DNA from: JAICJC01 sp963757605
Lineage (GTDB): Bacteria > Actinomycetota > Thermoleophilia > Gaiellales > JAICJC01
Direction of reading: 5' to 3'
DNA: 64,000 nucleotides
Assembly: GCA_963757605.1 (NCBI GenBank)
Contig: CAVWSF010000001.1
Span: 186,001-250,000, forward strand
Made by a program: the position numbers and the translations under genes. The notes under the pieces were generated by a model, which was not told the origin of the DNA, did no database searches, and worked only from the letters and a program-made list of their open reading frames with translations. Position 1 is the first letter of the stretch, and every line of letters starts with the position of its first letter. Below, one piece after another: positions 43,964-53,868 of this stretch.

Positions 43964-44943
43964 GCGGGCTTCTCCGCCACCAGGTGGTCGTTCAGGTGGC
44001 ACAGCGCCTCGTGCCCGGGCGCCACGTCGAGCCGGCGCGGATGCGTCGTCGCGCAGGGGGTGAACGCGGAGTCGCAGCGCGGCGTGAACGGGCATCCCAC
44101 GAGCTCGCGGTCGAGCCGCGGCGGCGCGCCGGGGATCGAGCGCACGTCCTCGTCGCCGAGCAGGTCGGGCGTGGCCGCGAACAGCATCCGCGTGTAGGGA
44201 TGACGCGGGTCGTGGTAGATCGTCGCCATCTCGCCCATCTCGACGATCTCGCCGGCGTACATCACCGCCGCGCGGTCGCACACCTGCGCCACCACCGGCA
44301 GGTCGTGCGTGACCAGGATCATCGCCAGGCCCAGATCGCGGGTCAGCCGCACCAAGAGCTCGAGGATCTGCGCCTGCACCATCACGTCGAGCGCGGTCGT
44401 CGGCTCGTCAGCGAGCAGGACCTGCGGCTCGCAGGCGAGCGCGAGCGCGATCGCGGCCCGCTGGCGCATGCCGCCGGAGAACTCGTGCGGATAGCGGTCG
44501 GCCCGGTCGCCCGAGATCCCCACGAGCTCGAGCAGCTCGCGCACCTGCGCTCGGGCCGCGCGGCCGGACGCGGTGCCGTGGAGCTCCATCGGCTCGACGA
44601 TCTGCGCGCCGATCGTCTTCACCGGGTTGAAGGCGTTCATCGCGCCCTGGAACACCATCGCGACGTCCCTCCAGCGGTGCGGGCTCACCGATTCCTCGCC
44701 CTTGGCGAGCACATCCTCGCCCTCCAGGAAGACGCGCCCGGCGACGCTCGCGCTCGCCGGCAGCAGCCCCATCAGCGCCAGGATGGTGGTCGTCTTGCCG
44801 CATCCGGACTCCCCCACGAGACCCAGCCGCTCGCCGGGTCGCAGCTCGAAGCTGACGCCTTGCACGGCATGCAGCTCCCGGTCGCCGGGGAGGTCGAACC
44901 AGACGTGCAGCTCCTCGGTCCTGAGAACGGGCTGGCTCGTCAC
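43960..44943 (-). CDS. Oligopeptide ABC transporter ATP-binding protein (DppD/OppD type)
   Basis: 327 residues from GTG 44943. Walker A LGLVGESGCGKTTTILALMG, signature YPHEFSGGMRQRAAIALAL, Walker B QVLLADEPTTALDV, and the H-loop ILVTHDLPVV. The family C-terminal motif CPFTPRCDSAFTPC is present. GTGA overlaps with both neighbours. Confidence 0.92.
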   Translation of the reverse strand: MTSQPVLRTEELHVWFDLPGDRELHAVQGVSFELRPGERLGLVGESGCGKTTTILALMGLLPASASVAGRVFLEGEDVLAKGEESVSPHRWRDVAMVFQGAMNAFNPVKTIGAQIVEPMELHGTASGRAARAQVRELLELVGISGDRADRYPHEFSGGMRQRAAIALALACEPQVLLADEPTTALDVMVQAQILELLVRLTRDLGLAMILVTHDLPVVAQVCDRAAVMYAGEIVEMGEMATIYHDPRHPYTRMLFAATPDLLGDEDVRSIPGAPPRLDRELVGCPFTPRCDSAFTPCATTHPRRLDVAPGHEALCHLNDHLVAEKPA

Positions 44944-45914
44944 TCGCTGTCCAGCTGTCCGTGCAGCGGCCGCAGGCGGAACCGGCGCACCGCCAGGTGG
45001 CCGACTCGCAGTCGCGGGTTCAGGGCATCCTCCATGGACTGCCCGACCATCGTGCAGGCCAGGATGAGGATCGTCACGGCCACGCCCGGAGGAACGACGG
45101 CCCACCAGGCGTTGTTCAGGACGGCGTTTCCGAGGAAGCTGTTCTCGATCAGCTTGCCCCACGATATCGAGCTGGGGTCGCCCAGGCCCAGGAACGTGAT
45201 GTAGGTCTCGAGGAACACCGCCAGCGCGATCGTGAGCACGGTGTTCGCGATCAGGAGCGGCGCCACCTGGGGCAGGACGTGCTTGGAGACGAGGCGGCCG
45301 TGCCCGGCGCCGATCGATTCGGCCCGCTTCACATAGACGCGCTCCCGCACGCTCTTCACCTGGGCCCGCACCAATCGGGCGGTGCTCGTCCAGTAGATGA
45401 TGCCGATGATGATGATGATGTTGATCAGGTGGCGGCCGAAGATCGCAGCGACGACGATGATCAGGACCAGGTCGGGGATGACCAGGAAGATGTCGGTGAT
45501 CCGCATCAGGAGCACGTCGACCCAGCCGCCGAAGAACCCGGAGACGATGCCGACGGTTCCGCCGATGACCATCGCGACGAAGGCAGCGGCGAAGCCGACC
45601 TCGAGCGAGACGCGCGAGCCGTAGACGAGGAGCGAGAACATGTCGACGCCGCCGTCGTCGGTCCCCAGCCAATGCTCGCTGCTCGGCGCCTGGTAGATCG
45701 GCCCCGTCTTGGCGTGGATGCTGTGCGTTGCGATCAGCGGCGCGAAGATCGCCATCAGGATGATGAGCCCGACCACGATCAGCCCGATGACTGCCTGCGG
45801 CTGGCCGCGCAGGGTGGTCGAGATGAACCCGCGCCGCCCCGGCGTCAGGTCGGGCGACCCCTCCACGGCGATGTCGTCGCGAACCATCTCGGTGGACGGC
45901 GTGACATGGCTCAT
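44940..45914 (-). CDS. Peptide ABC transporter permease (DppC type)
   Basis: 324 residues from ATG 45914. The N-terminal OppC_N region (RGFISTTLRGQPQAVIGLIV) precedes six membrane spans. The EAA loop is AESIGAGHGRLVSKHVLPQV. It pairs with the DppB-type permease whose stop overlaps its start (ATGA). Confidence 0.92.
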   Translation of the reverse strand: MSHVTPSTEMVRDDIAVEGSPDLTPGRRGFISTTLRGQPQAVIGLIVVGLIILMAIFAPLIATHSIHAKTGPIYQAPSSEHWLGTDDGGVDMFSLLVYGSRVSLEVGFAAAFVAMVIGGTVGIVSGFFGGWVDVLLMRITDIFLVIPDLVLIIVVAAIFGRHLINIIIIIGIIYWTSTARLVRAQVKSVRERVYVKRAESIGAGHGRLVSKHVLPQVAPLLIANTVLTIALAVFLETYITFLGLGDPSSISWGKLIENSFLGNAVLNNAWWAVVPPGVAVTILILACTMVGQSMEDALNPRLRVGHLAVRRFRLRPLHGQLDSE

Positions 45915-46885
45915 GTCGTCACCCGCGGGTCGAGCTTGAAGTAGAGCAGGTCGGCGATGAAGTTGAACACGATCACCGATAACGTCAGCACCAGGAACGC
46001 ACCCTGGAGGAAGGCGTAGTCACGCTTGTCGATGGCGTCGACGATGGCGAGCCCGATCCCCGGGTAGTCGAACACGTACTCGATCGTGATCGCTCCGCCG
46101 ATGATGAACCCGAGCGACAGGGCGATCAGCGTGACGACCGGCAGCATGGCGTTGCGGAAGCCGTGCTTCCACACGATCGCCCAGTTGCTCATCCCCTTCG
46201 CGCGCGCCGTCAAGACGTAGTCCTCGCCGAGCGTCTCGAGCATCGCGGAGCGGACGATCAGCGTGTAGTCGCCGTACAGCACGAGGCCCAGCGTGAGGGC
46301 GGGCAGGATGATGTGCTCCGTTCGGTCCTTGAGGAAGTCGAACGTCCCCGGGTTTCCGAGGATGCCGTAGTCGGGGCTCTGGATGCCGCCGTGGGGTAGG
46401 CCGACCCGATCTGCGACGAAGTACACGATGATCAGCCCCAGCCACTGGGTTGGCACCGAGTAGAACGCCAGCCCCGTCCAGACCGAGATCTTGTCGAGGG
46501 CGGTGCCCCGCCGCCAGGCGGAGATCACCCCCGTCAGGACCCCGAAGACGATGGAGAAGACGGTACCGAGCGTGATCATCGCGAGCGTCTTCTTGATCGG
46601 GTCCCACAGCTCGCCGCGCACGGGCTTGTGCGAGATGAACGTCGTCCCCATGTCGCCGTGGGCCAGGCCTTTCAGATAGATCACGTACTGCTCCCACTTC
46701 GACTTGTCGAGCCCCAGGTCGTGCCGCAGTGCGGTCTTGAACTGGATCGTGCAGTTGTGGCATTTGAGGCCGGTGACGGCGTCGCCGGGCAGGGCGCGGA
46801 ACAGGACGAAGTTGAGCGTCACGGCGACGAACACCGTCAGGAGCGCAAAGAGCGTTCGCTTGATGATGTAGTCGCTGCGTTGCAT
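45911..46885 (-). CDS. Peptide ABC transporter permease (DppB type)
   Basis: 324 residues from ATG 46885. First span ALLTVFVAVTLNFVLFRALP followed by GDAVTG. The EAA loop is RAKGMSNWAIVWKHGFRNAM, and the late spans include LSLGFIIGGAITIEYVFDYP. Full length and intact. 34 bases separate it from the binding-protein gene. Confidence 0.92.
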   Translation of the reverse strand: MQRSDYIIKRTLFALLTVFVAVTLNFVLFRALPGDAVTGLKCHNCTIQFKTALRHDLGLDKSKWEQYVIYLKGLAHGDMGTTFISHKPVRGELWDPIKKTLAMITLGTVFSIVFGVLTGVISAWRRGTALDKISVWTGLAFYSVPTQWLGLIIVYFVADRVGLPHGGIQSPDYGILGNPGTFDFLKDRTEHIILPALTLGLVLYGDYTLIVRSAMLETLGEDYVLTARAKGMSNWAIVWKHGFRNAMLPVVTLIALSLGFIIGGAITIEYVFDYPGIGLAIVDAIDKRDYAFLQGAFLVLTLSVIVFNFIADLLYFKLDPRVTT

Positions 46886-46919
46886 GGTCTTGTCCCGTCC
46901 GCGCCCCGTCGGCTATCCG

Positions 46920-48629
46920 CTACTTCTGGTGCGGGTTGGTGAACGCGTTGTAGTTGTAGCCAAGCGCCTGGGCGTCGTAGCCCTCCCAGCTGGGATTGTG
47001 GGCCGCGATGCCCTGCTCGTTCACGAGCTGCGTGTACACCCAGTTGTCGTGGATGATCTTGTCCATCTGGTGCACGAGATCCATGCGGTCGCTCTCCTTC
47101 ACGAGCGTCCCCTGCTTCTCGTACATCTTGTCGAAGGCGGGGTTGTCCCAGCCCGTATCGCTCCACGAGCACCACTGGCCCTTGGTGACGACCGAGAGCT
47201 GGAAGTCCGGGTCAGGCGATGCGACCCAGTCCCACAGGGCCATGTCGAACTTCGAGTACCCGGTGTTCGTCGCGGGGTCGCACTTGTCGTCGGTCTCGAT
47301 CGCGTACGCGGCGCTCGAGTCGCCACCGCTCTGCTGGGTCAGCTTGACGCCGGCGTTCGCGAACCCCTCCTGGACGATCGAGAAGGTGCGGTCGCCGTTG
47401 AAGTCGAGGCTGTTCGGGACCATCACCTGGTACTGCATCTTGTGCGCCGGCTCGGCGTACTTGCCGGTCGTCGCGGGCGCGACCCTGATTCCGTCCGGGC
47501 CCTTCTTGTACCCGAGCTGGTCGAGCATCTCGTTGGCCTTGGCGCAGTCGAACTCGAGCGGCGCGTAGTCGGTGCTCTGCCATGGCTTTGCGATGTCGCC
47601 GAGCAGGCTCTCCGTGAGGGCCGCGTAGCCGCTGAAGACCACCTGGATGATCTGCTGCCTGTCCACGCACATCGACAGCGCTTCCTTCACCTTCGGGTCG
47701 AGCAGCTCTCGGTGCTGGGGCTTGTACGGGTTGGAGTTCCAGGTGATGTTCGTGATCTCGCCGCCCGGATAGGTGTCCACCACCGCCTTCCCCGTCTTCT
47801 TGACGGCGTTCACCGCTGTGAACGGCACCTGGTCGACGGCCGAGATCTGTCCCGACTGGAGGTCGGCGATCATGGAGTCGGCGTTGGTGTAGTAGACATA
47901 GGCGACCGCGTCGACGTGCGGCTTCGGCCCCCACCAGCCCGGGTTGGGCTTGAAGACGGTCTGGCCCTTCTTGTCGTACTTCGTGACCTGGAACGGACCG
48001 CCCGACACGACCGGGAGGTGGTCCTCAGGCAGGAAGGTCTTCAGGTCCTTGCCGTTGTTCCCCGTGTACTTCTCCCACACGTGCTTGGGCAGGATGTAGA
48101 GGAAGGTCAGCTGGGCCAGCGCGTTTCCGACCGGCTTGTCGTAGTGGAAGACGACGGTGGTCGGATCGGGCGCGTCGGCCTGGGTGACGTGCGCGACGGA
48201 CGACGCGAGCACGGCGGTCGGCCCCGGGTACTTGATGATCGTGTTGGCGGTCCAGGCCACATCCTCGGACGTGAGCGGCTGGCCGTCCGACCACTTGGCC
48301 CCGGAATGGAGCTTGAACGTGTAGGTCTTGCCGTCGGGCGAGACCGTCCACGACTCGGCGAAGCTCGGGACGATCTGCTTCAAACCGGGGCCGTACTGCA
48401 CGAGCTCCGGGTAGATCTCGAGGAACGAGACCGTGGCCCCGGCCTCGATGTAATTGAAGACGTTCAGCGTGTCGATGTAGTTCGTCGACCCGAGCGTGAA
48501 GATGCCGCCCTCCTTGACCGCTCCACTGCCTCCGCTGCCGTTGTCGCTGCTCCCCCCGCCACCGCAACCCGCCGCGGCAAGCGCGACGGCCACCGCGGCG
48601 GCGATTGTCAGAAGTCTTCGAGCTTTCAT
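46920..48629 (-). CDS. Peptide-binding lipoprotein of ABC transporter (SBP family 5)
   Basis: 569 residues from ATG 48629. Lipoprotein signal with lipobox LAAAGC (Cys22), then a Gly/Ser linker. Family 5 hallmarks: WTVSPDGKTYTFKLHSGAKW near residue 90-110, LLDPKVKEALSMCVDRQQII, and the C-terminal WVYTQLVNEQGIAAHNPSW. It captures peptides or cationic amides at the cell surface for DppBCDF. The position at the head of the transporter block suggests it sets the substrate of the whole operon. ATGA overlap with the creatininase gene. Confidence 0.93.
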   Translation of the reverse strand: MKARRLLTIAAAVAVALAAAGCGGGGSSDNGSGGSGAVKEGGIFTLGSTNYIDTLNVFNYIEAGATVSFLEIYPELVQYGPGLKQIVPSFAESWTVSPDGKTYTFKLHSGAKWSDGQPLTSEDVAWTANTIIKYPGPTAVLASSVAHVTQADAPDPTTVVFHYDKPVGNALAQLTFLYILPKHVWEKYTGNNGKDLKTFLPEDHLPVVSGGPFQVTKYDKKGQTVFKPNPGWWGPKPHVDAVAYVYYTNADSMIADLQSGQISAVDQVPFTAVNAVKKTGKAVVDTYPGGEITNITWNSNPYKPQHRELLDPKVKEALSMCVDRQQIIQVVFSGYAALTESLLGDIAKPWQSTDYAPLEFDCAKANEMLDQLGYKKGPDGIRVAPATTGKYAEPAHKMQYQVMVPNSLDFNGDRTFSIVQEGFANAGVKLTQQSGGDSSAAYAIETDDKCDPATNTGYSKFDMALWDWVASPDPDFQLSVVTKGQWCSWSDTGWDNPAFDKMYEKQGTLVKESDRMDLVHQMDKIIHDNWVYTQLVNEQGIAAHNPSWEGYDAQALGYNYNAFTNPHQK

Positions 48630-49487
48630 ACGTCATCCTCCCTCGGGTTTCCCGCCACAGCGTGGGTGTGATGGTCCCGCCCAGGCCGCGGCCTGCGACC
48701 CGCCATGTCGTCGATGTACTCGCAGATCTCCTCGACGGCGCGCTCCAGCCACATGCGCCCCTTCTCGGCCGTCGCCGCCGTCGCATCGCCGATCACGCCC
48801 GACTCGGTCCAGCCGCTCCACTGGCCCTTGACCGAGAGCGGGCCGTCCGACCAGTCCATCCAGGCGTGGTCGGACTCCCAGTCGGGGATCTCCCTGACCG
48901 CCTTCTCCATCTGCACGAGCTCCGGCCGGATCGCCAGGTAGAGCGACGTCTCGAGCTCGCACGCGTGGGCCATCCCTCCCGGGGCCGGCGACGAGCGCGT
49001 CGCGGCCAGGAGCTCCGCCGACGCCGGGGAGCTCGAGATACCAGAACGTGGCCGCGATCGCGTCGCGCTCCTCGAGCATGATGAGCCGCGAGGCCATGTC
49101 GACGAGCGGCACGTTCGACCCGTGCCCGTTCACGAACAGGATCCGCCGGAACCCGTGGTGCAGCACGCTTCGGCCGATGTCGACCAGGTGGTCGACGAAC
49201 GTCTTCCAGCCGATCGTGATCGGGCCGGGGAAGTCCATGTGGTGGGGCGTGTAGCCGTGCGTGACCGTCGGAAGAAGGAGCGCTCGGCCGGGTTTGGCCG
49301 TTACCGCCCGCTCCGCCAGGGTCTCGGCGATCACCACGTCGGTATCGATCGGCAGGTGGTGGCCGTGGTCCTCGAGCGTGGCCACCGGGATCACCAGCAC
49401 GGGGTCGCAGGCGGCCCACTCGGCGACCTCGGGCCAGGTCAGCTCCGCGTAGCGGTTGGTCGGTGTCGGCGTGTCAGTCGAAGGCAT
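48626..49487 (-). CDS. Creatininase-family amidohydrolase, frameshifted in this sequence
   Basis: From ATG 49487 the frame encodes NRYAELTWPEVAEWAACDPV, the metal site LEDHGHHLPIDTDVVIAETL, GYTPHHMDFPGPITIGWKTF and RILFVNGHGSNVPLVDMASR. Near 49000 the frame shifts by one base, continuing GGMAHACELETSLYLAIRPE and the tail HAWMDWSDGPLSVKGQWSG to TGA 48626. Total span is one base over a multiple of three. Members hydrolyse cyclic or linear amides with Zn/Mn (creatininase, formamide hydrolases). A single indel suggests sequence error or recent inactivation. The start overlaps the C45 gene by 14 bases. Confidence 0.8.
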
Positions 49488-50490
49488 ATCGCTGGTCGAG
49501 AGAGTCGCAGGGGTTCCCGCGGCCGTACGTGATGGTCCTCTCTGTGACGTCGGCAAGGCACCAGAAGACAGTTTTCGACTGCGCGCCGTGCTCCGGATGG
49601 CGGCAGAGCGAGTGCGGCGCCCCGGTGTGATCCTGCAGCGCGCGCCGCAGAACGTGCTCCGTGATCTGTCCCGGCGCCAGCCACTCGAGCGCGCGACGAT
49701 ACCGGACGGCCGAGCCGGCCGCGTACTCCGGGTCGCCCTCGAACGGCAGCATCTTCGCGCTCACGTAGTGGTTCGTGTGCGCCAGAGTGCCGCCCGGCCC
49801 GGGCCTGATCAGCTCGGCCTCGGTCGCCGAACCCTCCACGTTCACGACGCCGCCGTCGCGGTGGCTCAGGATCGTGTTGTACGACGACGCCCGGTGCGGG
49901 TTGAGCGCGGCCTCCACCGCCTCGTCGAGCGTGCGCCGGCGCAGGATGTCGCGCACGTGCAGGAGCCGCGGGATCCCGATCCGGTTGTCGTTGGGCGCGA
50001 CCTCGTTCCCCGTGAGGGCGAGGCCGGCCGAGTTGAACCCGACGCTGATCCACGGCCCGATGCCGATCGTGAACACGACCGGATCGCCGGGGACGCGCCA
50101 CTCGGTCGCGACGATGTCGGGCTCGACCTCGGGCGAGAGGTCGTTGTTGTGCGCCACCCACAGGTGCCCGTCGACGCTCGCCGGCGGGCGCGCGACCATG
50201 TCCGAGCACGCGCCCTCCCCCTCGCCGCCGGTGTCGAGCTCCTCGATCCCGGCCGCGAAGACCGCCAGGCGGTCGGCTCCGGCGCCGGCGGCGACGGCGT
50301 CGAGCTCCTCGACCAGCCAGGGCAGCTCGCGCTCGGTCACCTCGCGGTACGGGCGCGCGGCCTCGATCTGCGCCGCGCTCATCGCCGCGGCGCTGCGCAG
50401 GACGGCGGACGCGCTGGCGCTCCCGATCTGGGCGCCGACCTGTGCGTGCGTCCCGGCCGCGTGGACGACGGGCAGGGGCTCAGGCGGCAT
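49474..50490 (-). CDS. C45-family acyltransferase/peptidase (isopenicillin N acyltransferase-like)
   Basis: 338 residues from ATG 50490, overlapping kdd by 11 bases. The Ntn nucleophile is probably C95 in EGEGACSDMVARPP. Then come VDGHLWVAHNNDLSPEVE, SVGFNSAGLALTGNEV, LAHTNHYVSAKM and HPEHGAQSKTVFWCLADVTE, the usual C45 order. The family self-cleaves before Cys and hydrolyses or transfers acyl groups on amines. In this operon it may deacylate an N-acyl-lysine. Good family call, inferred substrate. Confidence 0.8.
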   Translation of the reverse strand: MPPEPLPVVHAAGTHAQVGAQIGSASASAVLRSAAAMSAAQIEAARPYREVTERELPWLVEELDAVAAGAGADRLAVFAAGIEELDTGGEGEGACSDMVARPPASVDGHLWVAHNNDLSPEVEPDIVATEWRVPGDPVVFTIGIGPWISVGFNSAGLALTGNEVAPNDNRIGIPRLLHVRDILRRRTLDEAVEAALNPHRASSYNTILSHRDGGVVNVEGSATEAELIRPGPGGTLAHTNHYVSAKMLPFEGDPEYAAGSAVRYRRALEWLAPGQITEHVLRRALQDHTGAPHSLCRHPEHGAQSKTVFWCLADVTERTITYGRGNPCDSLDQRYAFD

Positions 50491-51523
50491 AGCGCCTCTC
50501 GAACACGGCCCGGACGGCGGGGCTCTCGCGCAGCACGTTGAGCGCGGTGAGGCCCATGTCCGGCATGTGGCCGTTGCCGATCAGCATCGTCGTCGCCCGG
50601 CCGAGCCCCTCGGCCCCGAGCGCGGCGGTCGTGAACGACGTGGCCATCGAGAAGAAGAGGATCGTGCCCGTCTCGCGGGTCACGAGGATCGTGCCCAGCT
50701 CGGTGCCCGGGACGTTCACGAGGTTCACGGCGACGTCGGCCTCGCGCCCGGCCGCGTCCATCACCGCCTCGTAGAGGCCCAGCGCGTCGGTGGCGTCGGC
50801 GGCAACGATGTGGTCGGCGAGGCCCGTTTCGCGCACGTCCTCGAGCGCGGCCTCGGCCAGGTCGGTCACGATCACGCACCCACCGGGACCGGCGTGCTTC
50901 CGGGCCTCGTGGAGGGTGAGCAGGCCGGCCGTGCCGCCGCCGCCGACCAGGACGACCGTGTCGCCCGGGCGGACGATCCCGGCCGTGCGCGCCGGCGCGC
51001 CCGCGACGTCGAGCGCCGCCAGGGCGATCCGCTCGGGGATGTCCTCCGGGAGGACGGCGAAGGGGCTCGACTCGAAGAGCACGGCCGTGCCCGCCGCGCC
51101 GACCTGTCCGTGGTGCATGTCGATCCCGTCCACCCGGTCGAGCCGAAGCGGCGTCAGCGTGAGCGAGATCAGGCTCGCGATCCGCTGCCCGGGAAGGACG
51201 CGGCGGCTCTCGCGGACGAGGCTTCCGACCTCGCGCACCGTGCCGACCAGCATGCCGCCCGAGCCGGTCACGGGGTTGTGGAGCTTCCCGCGCTCGGCAA
51301 CGATCGCCTCGATGGCCCGGGCGACGCCCGCAGGGTCGCCGCCGGCGTCGGACGCGAGCTGGCGGAAGCTCGCGGAGTCGAGGTTCAGGCGCTCGACGTC
51401 GACCAGGATCTCGGCGTCCGAGATGCGCGGGTCGGCGTCGAGCTTCCACGCCGGCTGCGGGAAGGTGCCGTCGCCGTCGAGCACCCGGTGAAGGCCGTAG
51501 CGGGCCGCCAGGCTCAGGGGCAT
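50480..51523 (-). CDS. kdd: L-erythro-3,5-diaminohexanoate dehydrogenase
   Basis: 347 residues from ATG 51523; TAGCCT lies 5 bases upstream. It begins RYGLHRVLDGDGTFPQPAWK and has the Kdd-type segment ERGKLHNPVTGSGGMLVGTV. The NAD fold is DTVVLVGGGGTAGLLTLHEA, and a late part reads TGTILFFSMATSFTTAALGA. It oxidises 3,5-diaminohexanoate to 5-amino-3-oxohexanoate, the step between KamDE and Kce. First gene of the minus-strand operon, divergent from the PucR regulator. Confidence 0.9.
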   Translation of the reverse strand: MPLSLAARYGLHRVLDGDGTFPQPAWKLDADPRISDAEILVDVERLNLDSASFRQLASDAGGDPAGVARAIEAIVAERGKLHNPVTGSGGMLVGTVREVGSLVRESRRVLPGQRIASLISLTLTPLRLDRVDGIDMHHGQVGAAGTAVLFESSPFAVLPEDIPERIALAALDVAGAPARTAGIVRPGDTVVLVGGGGTAGLLTLHEARKHAGPGGCVIVTDLAEAALEDVRETGLADHIVAADATDALGLYEAVMDAAGREADVAVNLVNVPGTELGTILVTRETGTILFFSMATSFTTAALGAEGLGRATTMLIGNGHMPDMGLTALNVLRESPAVRAVFERRYAA

Positions 51524-51585
51524 GGCCTAGGCTACCCCGCTGCAATTCCTGCTCATATTGGCGCAACGCTCTAAGATCGCTAGAG
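51524..51585. promoter_or_regulatory. Divergent promoter/operator between kdd and pucR-type gene
   Basis: 62 bases. TAGCCT (minus strand, 51529-51534) faces kdd and TAAGAT (plus, 51572-51577) faces the regulator. An inverted repeat CTCTA-N7-TAGAG (51569-51585) covers the regulator's -10 and its start region. It is a good candidate site for control by the PucR/CdaR protein. Seen in sequence; binding is inferred. Confidence 0.5.
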
Positions 51586-53103
<1,518 letters not shown>

Positions 53104-53111
53104 ATCGGACG

Positions 53112-53840
53112 ATGGCCGTCGCCGCCAACGCCGCTCCCCGGTACCGCCAGGTCGCGGCAGAGCTGGAGCGGGCCATCGCGGCGGGCGGGCTGCGACCGCA
53201 CGACCGGCTGGCGTCGGAGCGCGCCATCGCCGAGCGTTACGGCCTCTCGCGGATGACCGCCAGGCAGGCGGTCGAGCTCCTCGTCCGCCGCGGCACGGTG
53301 TACCGGCGGCCGGGCTCGGGGACCTTCGTGTCGCCGCCCCGCGTCGTGCACACGCTCCAGCGCCTGGCGGGCTTCTCGGAGCAGATGCGCGCCCAGGGGA
53401 TCGTGCCGTCCGCGCGCGTCCTGGAGATGCGGCGCACGCGCCGGCTCGACGCGCGGGCCCAGGCGGCCCTCGAGCTCCCGCCGGACGGCCGGGCCTGGAT
53501 GGTGCGCCGTGTCCGCTTCGGCGACGGCGAGCCGCTCCTGCTCGAGACGTTCTGGGTGCCGGACGCGCTCTGCCCCGACCTGGGCCGGCGCGACCTGGCC
53601 CGCGGATCGCTCTACGACCTCCTGCGCGAGCGCTACGGGATCGACCCGCGCACGGCCGACGAGTCGATCGAGCCGGCCGTGCTCGAGCCGGACGACGCCC
53701 GCCACCTGGGCGCCCGCCCGGGAGCCCCGGCGATGGTGGTCACGCGCACCGCGCGCGACCGCGACGGTAGGCCGGTGGAGTTCGCCCGCGACGTCTACCG
53801 CGGCGACCGGGCCCGCTTCGAAGTCGCACTCCGCGCGTGA
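53112..53840 (+). CDS. GntR-family (HutC/UTRA) regulator
   Basis: 242 residues from ATG 53112, 8 bases after the PucR gene. The winged HTH is APRYRQVAAELERAIAAGGL and SERAIAERYGLSRMTARQAV (about 8-75). The UTRA effector domain follows from RVVHTLQRLAGFSEQMRAQG to the family ending DGRPVEFARDVYRGDR. The stop TGA (53838-53840) is the first three bases of a palindromic element, so the last residue before the element is VALRA. Effector unknown; HutC relatives sense amino-acid degradation intermediates or sugars. Confidence 0.9.
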   Translation: MAVAANAAPRYRQVAAELERAIAAGGLRPHDRLASERAIAERYGLSRMTARQAVELLVRRGTVYRRPGSGTFVSPPRVVHTLQRLAGFSEQMRAQGIVPSARVLEMRRTRRLDARAQAALELPPDGRAWMVRRVRFGDGEPLLLETFWVPDALCPDLGRRDLARGSLYDLLRERYGIDPRTADESIEPAVLEPDDARHLGARPGAPAMVVTRTARDRDGRPVEFARDVYRGDRARFEVALRA

Positions 53841-53868
53841 AAAATTGGGGTCTGACCCCAATTTTTCA
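53838..53868. repeat. Palindromic element copy 6 between gntR and thrS, also a bidirectional terminator
   Basis: A perfect 31-bp palindrome, arms TGAAAAATTGGGGTC and GACCCCAATTTTTCA around one T. Its two ends give TGA to gntR (plus) and TGA to thrS (minus). As RNA it is a GC-cored hairpin with a U-rich 3' side on either strand, the form of a bidirectional intrinsic terminator. It is the least degraded copy in the window. Confidence 0.9.

Noticed and set aside
53795..53865. Extended thrS C-terminus running past the palindrome
   Set aside because: That tail is out of frame with the conserved C-terminal sequence and would translate the palindrome and antisense gntR. The alternative frame ends naturally at TGA 53866.
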